DNA from: Pseudoalteromonas sp. S2755
Lineage (GTDB): Bacteria > Pseudomonadota > Gammaproteobacteria > Enterobacterales > Alteromonadaceae
Assembly: GCF_005886535.1 (NCBI RefSeq)
Contig: NZ_PNDS01000043.1
Span: forward strand, 1 to 48,795
DNA length: 48,795 nt
Direction of reading: 5' to 3'
Of this stretch, positions 43,774 through 48,795 are shown one piece after another (the first letter of the stretch is position 1; every line of letters starts with the position of its first letter). The position numbers and the translations under genes are program-made. The notes under the pieces were generated by a model. The model did no database searches. It saw only the letters and a program-made list of their open reading frames with translations, and was not told the origin of the DNA.

Positions 43774-43803
43774 AGTTGGCAAAGCGAAACAGCTTTGCCA
43801 ACT
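43774..43803. terminator. Terminator between convergent operons
   Basis: A perfect 12-bp stem, AGTTGGCAAAGC (43774-43785) and its complement (43792-43803), has a 6-nt loop. It can end the rightward membrane protein gene and the leftward peroxidase/GGDEF-EAL operon. Confidence 0.82.
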
Positions 43804-43904
43804 CATTTAGGACGGTTTTCTATTTGATTGGAAACCCATTCACGGGCCCAGATATCAGCTCTCATTGGATCACAACACCCCATACTGCAATTTAACTGCC
43901 ACAC
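43803..43904 (-). CDS. Possible Cys-rich microprotein after the GGDEF-EAL gene
   Basis: A 33-codon frame from a GTG at 43904 (or 26 codons from an ATG at 43883) ends at a TGA at 43803-43805. It reads MWQLNCSMGCCDPMRADIW, then AREWVSNQIENRPK. The C-x3-CC pattern and amphipathic tail look like a real microprotein. It starts 3 nt after the stop of the GGDEF-EAL gene and in the same frame, so it could also be a readthrough extension or leftover of a longer ancestral gene. The ribosome-binding site is weak. Confidence 0.4.
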   Translation of the reverse strand: MWQLNCSMGCCDPMRADIWAREWVSNQIENRPK

Positions 43905-43907
43905 ACC

Positions 43908-46900
43908 TCAATCCAACCACAACTTAGGAGATGCTCGCTCCGATGCAATGGCAAATTGCTCAACCCAATCGATTAATTCCTCAATCGCCATTGGTTTGGC
44001 ATAAAAGTACCCTTGCACATACTGACAGCCCAAGCCTTTTAAGCAATCTAGTTGTCCTTGTTGTTCTACGCCTTCGGCTATCACTTTGAGCGACAAACTC
44101 TCCGCCATCGACAAAATCGCGTTGACCAAAACGGCAGCATCTTGGTTTTGATCTATATCTTGAATAAAACCTCGGTCGATCTTTAATATATTGATGGGGA
44201 AGCGTTTAAGATAGCTAAGCGAAGAGTATCCAGTGCCAAAATCGTCGATTGCTAAGTTGACCCCCGTTGCCCGCAGGCTTTGCAACCAAGCGGTTACGGC
44301 TTTATCATCTTCAAGTAAGATGCTTTCTGTGATTTCAAGCGTTAGGTTCTCTGGAAAAAAGCCTGATTGCTGCATGATTTGTTTAATGATAGTGGCGTTA
44401 AAGCCGAGTCGATACTGCTGACTCGAGACATTTACCGTCAAATAACAATTCATGCCGAGCGCTTTATTTAACCTGCGAATATCATTACATGCCTTAGCAA
44501 GTAACCACTCACCAAGAGGAGCAATAAGGCCGCTTTCTTCAGCGACCGGAATAAATTCAGCAGGAGAAATATACTGGCCGAAATCAATAGGCCAGCGCAT
44601 GAGCGCCTCGACACCATATAATTTACCCGACACCGTATCGACAATCGGTTGGTAATGTACGGTTAAGCGCTGATGTTCAAGCGCAGCTCGGAGCAGCTGC
44701 TCCAGTTCAACTCGCCGATTCACCTGCTGCTGCATTTCTTGAGCAAAGAAATGATACTGATTGCGCCCCGCCTCTTTTGCTTTATACATGGCTAAATCGG
44801 CAAGTCGTAATAGCTCTTTTTGATCTTTTGCATCACTTGGTAAAATCGCGATCCCAATGCTTGCCCCAGTAAATACCTCAAAGCCGTTGATCACAAATGG
44901 TTCGCTCAGTGCTTTGACAATTTTATCGGCTACTTGAGCAGCATGATCCGGATGCGCAATTTGGCTCAATAATAATACAAACTCATCTCCACCAAAGCGG
45001 CTCAAGGTATCGCGTTTACGCAGCAGGCCGTTTAAGCGCTTAGCTACGGAGATAAGTAAGGCATCTCCGGCCTCGTGACCCATGGTATCATTGACACGCT
45101 TAAACCTATCTAAATCAATAAATAACACTGCACTTTGATGATGAGTACGGCTCATGCGTTTAATATCTTGCTCAATGCGCTCAAGTAATAACGTTCTATT
45201 CGGCAGTCCGGTCAACACATCGTAATAGGCTTGATATTCAATCTGCTCTTCTTGCGCTTTGCGCTCGGTCATATCAGACAATATGGCAACGTATTGCTGC
45301 ACAAGCCCTTTGTCATCATGCACGACACTGATTGCTAGCCACTCTGGATATAAAGTACCGTCTTTACGCTTGTTCCAGATCTCACTCGCCCACTGTCCGT
45401 GCGAGTTGAGGGTACTCCACATCTGTTCATAAAAATGTTTGTCATGCTTACCTGAACTTAAAATATTAGGTCGTTGACCAAGCACTTCATGTTCTTCGTA
45501 TCCAGTAATTTTGGTGAAAGCAGGATTGACCGCGGTGATCTCAAGTTTTGCGTTGGTGGTCATGATCCCTTCTTGCGTTGCATTAAATACCGCCGCTGCG
45601 GTTTTAAGCTGTGCACTTGCGCTTTTTTGTGCAGTGATATCTTCTTTGATCGCAATAAAGTTAATGATTTCCCCTTGTTGGTTTTTAATCGGGGAAATAG
45701 ACGCATACTCCCAATAGTAATCTCCAGACTTACGGCGATTGTAAAACTCACCACGCCAGACTTTGCCTTGTTTGATGGTTTGCCACAGCGCTTTGTAGTC
45801 GGTAAATCCTTGTTTGGAGCCTAGTACTTTGGGTGTTTGTCCTTTCACATCCTCAAGTGAATACCCAGTAACTTGTTCAAACTTAGGGTTAACGTATTCA
45901 ATGCGAGCACGAGGGTCAGTGATCACAATAGAAGAGGGGCTTTGCTCAATAGCATGGCCCCACTTGCGAAGCTCTTCTTCCGCTTGTTTAAAAAGAGAGA
46001 CATTAACACTCACAAACACTTGGCCATTATTATGTGTGTTCGTTTGTTTTACCTGTAACCAAGCGCCAGATTCGGTTTGATGCAAATTGGCGTCGGAGTT
46101 AAAAATTTCTCCAAACTGCCGCTGCCACTCTTCTAGTTTGCGTGGCATTTTCTCACTATCAGTAATTGCGAAATGATTACGCCAAGCACTGTTACAGAGC
46201 AGCAAATTGCCGCTGCGACTAAAAAGAGCAAAGCCTTCGGTTAAACGCGCAACGGCATCGGACAAAGTTTGGCTGGTGCTTAGAATTTTATTTTTGGCCA
46301 CATAAAGTCGGTTTGCAAACACAATCAAGAGCAAAAATAGCACAATGGTCAGCAGTAAGAGTAATTCACTTTGATGCTTGGTTTTTTCTATGGTTTCACT
46401 GTGGTGCTGGCTATATGCCGCGTAAAGTGCTGAAAAAGCTTGGTCACTCGGCAAAGACAAAAAGCGTTGTTTTGCCTTTTTTAATTCTGCACTGTTAGCA
46501 AGGGCAACATTAAAATGCTGATAGATAAGCTGCTCTAAGCTACTTTCAGAGTTGGTGGTCAGTAAAGGCTCTGCGACAAATTCGTAGAGCTGACCCAACA
46601 TTAAATTCGCAAGCATTCTATTGGCGTGGGTTGCCAGTTCGGGCTCACTCTGCTCCAGCTCGATTAGTAACTCGGGGAGATAAAGCAGGCTATTTTTAAT
46701 ATTTGCAGCCGCAGTTTTAATGGATTCGACTTGCAATACTTTATTGCTGAGTAGCTGACGATAGGCATCAAATTGCTGGCGAATGTCGGGTGTGGCGTCT
46801 GCAAATAATGCATCCCGCTCGGGTGTATTCAAAGCGTCAATGGCATGCGCTAATTGCGCTAACTCATCATATTGATTGAGCTGTGCACTAAGCATTTGTA

Positions 46901-47069
46901 ACACCGCGGCATCTAGTTTGGCATCAATACTTTTGGCTTCAAAGAGCAGGGTAACTCGTGATTGGTGTGTTTGACTACTGAGCTCTTGTTGCGAGTAAAA
47001 GTACGCAAACAGCGCAATTGGCGCGCACAGCAATAATGCTTGCACACCAATGAAGGCCTTATTCTTCAT
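43908..47069 (-). CDS. Membrane PAS-GGDEF-EAL protein (c-di-GMP turnover)
   Basis: This is a 1053-residue protein. An N-terminal membrane helix (ALLLCAPIALFAYFYS), a helical periplasmic sensor region (about 30-235) and a second helix (LLLLTIVLFLLLIVF) are followed by three PAS domains (about 265-610). GGDEF follows at about 625-785 and EAL at about 800-1045. The cyclase motif GGDEF is intact with an inhibitory RxxD site nine residues before it (RKRDTLSRFGGDEF). The phosphodiesterase motifs EALMRW, IDDFGTGYSSL and KVIAEGVE are intact. It can thus make or break cyclic di-GMP according to a periplasmic signal. Its ATG overlaps the stop of the peroxidase gene upstream. Confidence 0.93.
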   Translation of the reverse strand: MKNKAFIGVQALLLCAPIALFAYFYSQQELSSQTHQSRVTLLFEAKSIDAKLDAAVLQMLSAQLNQYDELAQLAHAIDALNTPERDALFADATPDIRQQFDAYRQLLSNKVLQVESIKTAAANIKNSLLYLPELLIELEQSEPELATHANRMLANLMLGQLYEFVAEPLLTTNSESSLEQLIYQHFNVALANSAELKKAKQRFLSLPSDQAFSALYAAYSQHHSETIEKTKHQSELLLLLTIVLFLLLIVFANRLYVAKNKILSTSQTLSDAVARLTEGFALFSRSGNLLLCNSAWRNHFAITDSEKMPRKLEEWQRQFGEIFNSDANLHQTESGAWLQVKQTNTHNNGQVFVSVNVSLFKQAEEELRKWGHAIEQSPSSIVITDPRARIEYVNPKFEQVTGYSLEDVKGQTPKVLGSKQGFTDYKALWQTIKQGKVWRGEFYNRRKSGDYYWEYASISPIKNQQGEIINFIAIKEDITAQKSASAQLKTAAAVFNATQEGIMTTNAKLEITAVNPAFTKITGYEEHEVLGQRPNILSSGKHDKHFYEQMWSTLNSHGQWASEIWNKRKDGTLYPEWLAISVVHDDKGLVQQYVAILSDMTERKAQEEQIEYQAYYDVLTGLPNRTLLLERIEQDIKRMSRTHHQSAVLFIDLDRFKRVNDTMGHEAGDALLISVAKRLNGLLRKRDTLSRFGGDEFVLLLSQIAHPDHAAQVADKIVKALSEPFVINGFEVFTGASIGIAILPSDAKDQKELLRLADLAMYKAKEAGRNQYHFFAQEMQQQVNRRVELEQLLRAALEHQRLTVHYQPIVDTVSGKLYGVEALMRWPIDFGQYISPAEFIPVAEESGLIAPLGEWLLAKACNDIRRLNKALGMNCYLTVNVSSQQYRLGFNATIIKQIMQQSGFFPENLTLEITESILLEDDKAVTAWLQSLRATGVNLAIDDFGTGYSSLSYLKRFPINILKIDRGFIQDIDQNQDAAVLVNAILSMAESLSLKVIAEGVEQQGQLDCLKGLGCQYVQGYFYAKPMAIEELIDWVEQFAIASERASPKLWLD

Positions 47070-48016
47070 TCGTGATTTTCCAAATCCATTTCGTGGTGAT
47101 GTCCTGCTAGGCTGTCAATAAAGGCAACTAGCTTGTTAATATCGGAGTCTGAGATATTGCGGCCAAGTTGGTATTTGGCCATGGTCGAAACAGCGGCCTC
47201 TAGGCTGCTATGACTACCATCGTGAAAAAAGTACGCTTGTTTGCTAGCAAGTCGCAAGCTCGGTACTTTGAACACAAAGCGATCTTGCTCATTGCCAGTA
47301 ACGTTATAACGGCCATAATCCGCTTTTTGAATTGGCGTGTTTCTATCGCCAAAATAATCACCAAAGGCGCCCATTTTGGCAAACATATTGCCACCAACAT
47401 TGCGCCCTTGATGACAACTAATACAACCATACCGTTTAAATAGCTCATAACCGGCAATAGCCGACTCAGGCAGCTTTATCCTGCTATCCTTAAGCCATAA
47501 GTCAAACGGCGCATTAACTGTGATTAACGACCCTTCAAAAGCCGCTATTGCATCTTTTACCGTGTGCTTCGTTACTCCCTGCGAGTACACTTTAGTAAAT
47601 TGCGCAGCCAGTGCTTTATCTTGATTTAACTTAGCAATGACTTCTGGCCAAGTCATATCATGCTCTTTGGGGTTTAAGATGGGTGAGTCGATTTGATCAT
47701 AAAGCGATTGCGCACGGCCATCCCACGCTTGACGGATATTAAAAACTGCATTGTAAACGGTCGGAGTTTTTAGCTCACCAAGTGCACCATTAACACCACT
47801 GGAAAGGGGCTTTACATCTGCGCCATGACTGGGAAGTTGATGGCATGACGCACAGCTAACCTGATTTCCTCGAGAAAGTCGCTTATCAAAAAAAAGTGTT
47901 CTGCCCAAGCTGACTTTGTCGGCATCTAGCCCTATTGCTGGCTCAAGTGGCAGAATTGGCTCATTTGCAGCTCCCAATAATGGAAACGCAAAAAGTAATA
48001 AACTCCAAATTCGCAT
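47066..48016 (-). CDS. Cytochrome c peroxidase / MauG-like di-haem protein
   Basis: This is a 316-residue exported protein. The signal peptide (MRIWSLLLFAFPLLGAANE) is followed by SLGRTLFFDKRLSRGNQVSC. Two CxxCH motifs are present, CASCH and CISCH about 145 residues apart. QAWDGRAQSLYDQIDSPILN between them and YFFHDGSHSSLEAAVSTM at the end are typical of bacterial di-haem peroxidases/MauG. It reduces H2O2 or oxidises a partner in the periplasm. The ATG at 48016 is used because GGAGTGT is before it and the signal peptide starts there; the frame is open to 48067. It is coupled (ATGA) to the c-di-GMP protein downstream. Confidence 0.9.
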   Translation of the reverse strand: MRIWSLLLFAFPLLGAANEPILPLEPAIGLDADKVSLGRTLFFDKRLSRGNQVSCASCHQLPSHGADVKPLSSGVNGALGELKTPTVYNAVFNIRQAWDGRAQSLYDQIDSPILNPKEHDMTWPEVIAKLNQDKALAAQFTKVYSQGVTKHTVKDAIAAFEGSLITVNAPFDLWLKDSRIKLPESAIAGYELFKRYGCISCHQGRNVGGNMFAKMGAFGDYFGDRNTPIQKADYGRYNVTGNEQDRFVFKVPSLRLASKQAYFFHDGSHSSLEAAVSTMAKYQLGRNISDSDINKLVAFIDSLAGHHHEMDLENHE

Positions 48017-48118
48017 ACACTCCGCCCAAGTTGCCATCTTGCTGTAAAAGATAGCAACATTCGGCATTGCAAATTTTGATTTAAAATAAGCTTAGCAATA
48101 GAATTTGTGTGTTTTTAT

Positions 48119-48691
48119 TCACTCACCCCACACGGCTAGACTTGTCACTTCACTCAGCCAGTTATCAATTACCTCAGGAGTGGCTAAGTGCGCAGGGCCA
48201 AATAGCGTATGTTGAGTTGGCTCTATACCACAAAATCCCAATGTCCCATGTTCTAGCTGAGCCATAAGCCCAGCAGCAACTTCTTGCAAATAAGTTTGCG
48301 GCGTGTCTGAGGTGAGAATGACTCTTGCGGTTTTATGCGCTAGAAGCTTTTCAATTTCAGTGCCGGCCTCACTGTATTTAAAAGCAAAGCCTGGAAGTAA
48401 TGCTCTATCTATTAGCCCTTTGAGCTTGGCTGGTAACGCCAACCACCAAATTGGGCTTACTATCACAATGTGCTGCGCCCACAATAAGTTCTCTTGGAAT
48501 TGCTTGAGGCATGGCTCTAATCGTTGGCTTGCTTCATAGCCATACATCAAATTGATTTCAAAGTGCATCTCACTCAGATCCATTCTGCGTACTTGATGTT
48601 GGGTGCTTGCCGCTTGCTCATAGCTTGTAGTGATAGCGTGGCACAAGCTTTTAGTTTTGGGGTTGCCGTTTAGTAGCAGTATTTTTTTCAT
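48119..48691 (-). CDS. NAD(P)H-dependent oxidoreductase, flavodoxin-fold quinone reductase
   Basis: This is a 190-residue Flavodoxin_2-type enzyme. The FMN/FAD loop is LLNGNPKTKSLCHAI, and the WAQHIVIVSPIWWLALPAKLKGLIDRALLPG block is the classic quinone reductase/MdaB signature. It should reduce quinones by two electrons, protecting from oxidative or electrophile stress. The ATG at 48691 follows AAGGAAACG; the upstream open frame starts within the promoter dyad and is not used. The promoter is of MerR type; the regulator gene is not in the window. Confidence 0.9.
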   Translation of the reverse strand: MKKILLLNGNPKTKSLCHAITTSYEQAASTQHQVRRMDLSEMHFEINLMYGYEASQRLEPCLKQFQENLLWAQHIVIVSPIWWLALPAKLKGLIDRALLPGFAFKYSEAGTEIEKLLAHKTARVILTSDTPQTYLQEVAAGLMAQLEHGTLGFCGIEPTQHTLFGPAHLATPEVIDNWLSEVTSLAVWGE

Positions 48692-48722
48692 CGTCGTTTC
48701 CTTATCACATGACTGAGAAACG

Positions 48723-48754
48723 AGTGTACTGTCTCCCCTTAACGGGAGAGTCAA
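48723..48754 (-). promoter_or_regulatory. MerR-family type promoter
   Basis: Read leftward, a -35 TTGACT (48754-48749) and a -10 TACACT (48728-48723) are separated by 20 bp, longer than normal. Between them lies the dyad TCTCCC-N6-GGGAGA (48732-48749). An overlong spacer with a central dyad is the mark of promoters twisted open by MerR-type activators (SoxR, CueR, ZntR). It drives the quinone reductase gene. Confidence 0.75.
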
Positions 48755-48795
48755 GTTACTCTACCTGAGACTAGGATAACCTGAGCTGCGGATAA

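Noticed and set aside
45474..45824. 116-codon open frame opposite the PAS-GGDEF-EAL gene
   Set aside because: It is antisense to the conserved PAS domains, with no start signal and no family sense.

Overview
The window reads as chromosomal DNA of a marine gammaproteobacterium, most likely Pseudoalteromonas (Alteromonadales). This is an inference from the low-to-middling GC content, the E. coli-like tesA/ybbA-ybbP and sbcD-sbcC blocks, the many secreted or lipid-anchored enzymes, and a short dispersed repeat at the left edge. No rRNA, tRNA, CRISPR array, prophage or complete insertion sequence was recognised.

Layout. 0-0.3 kb: an insertion-like segment abutting the first 30 codons of a pirin-like gene. 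0.5-2.9 kb: a DUF2141 lipoprotein and a two-gene ABC-2 exporter. 2.9-4.2 kb: DoxX, then a decayed divergent LysR/QorB-like pair joined by an internal deletion. 4.2-7.7 kb: a membrane protein, an Fe-S type uracil-DNA glycosylase, and an iron-type operon (DUF3649, PepSY, DUF3325). 7.7-8.9 kb: a phased array of an 18-bp motif beside an unknown two-gene unit whose first gene is frameshifted. 9.1-16.4 kb: large surface or secreted proteins, namely a repeat-domain protein, a di-haem lipoprotein, a PhoX-type phosphatase with a collagen-like stretch, and a lipocalin. 16.5-18.1 kb: an unknown gene carrying more copies of the 18-bp motif, and a methyltransferase. 18.1-22.9 kb: SbcCD nuclease. 23-30.3 kb: M1 peptidase, DUF6702, a solute-binding-like protein, an acyltransferase, and a metalloprotease whose propeptide-like part is a separate gene. 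30.4-35 kb: tesA, ybbA, ybbP and a HAD phosphatase. 35-42 kb: regulators (AraC, TetR, LysR) beside small enzymes, with a 41-nt perfect palindrome as the likely TetR operator and a frameshifted MATE pump. 41.9-43.8 kb: a DeoR regulator divergent from a HAD gene with a nonsense codon. 43.8-48.8 kb: a MauG-like peroxidase translationally coupled to a PAS-GGDEF-EAL protein, then a quinone reductase behind a MerR-type promoter.

How the genes fit together. Redox and quinone-stress functions recur (DoxX, the QorB-like and pirin remnants, the flavodoxin-fold quinone reductase, the MauG peroxidase), and several of these are decayed. Export and envelope functions make up much of the rest. Intact regulator/target pairs can be read directly from divergent gene order and operator-like palindromes (TetR with the RibD-like reductase, LysR with MATE, DeoR with HAD).

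The signal least explained by known features is the 18-bp motif GTTAGTAAAATnnTGATCT. It is clustered in two convergent intergenic regions about 9 kb apart, and four copies in the first cluster are spaced 41-42 bp.
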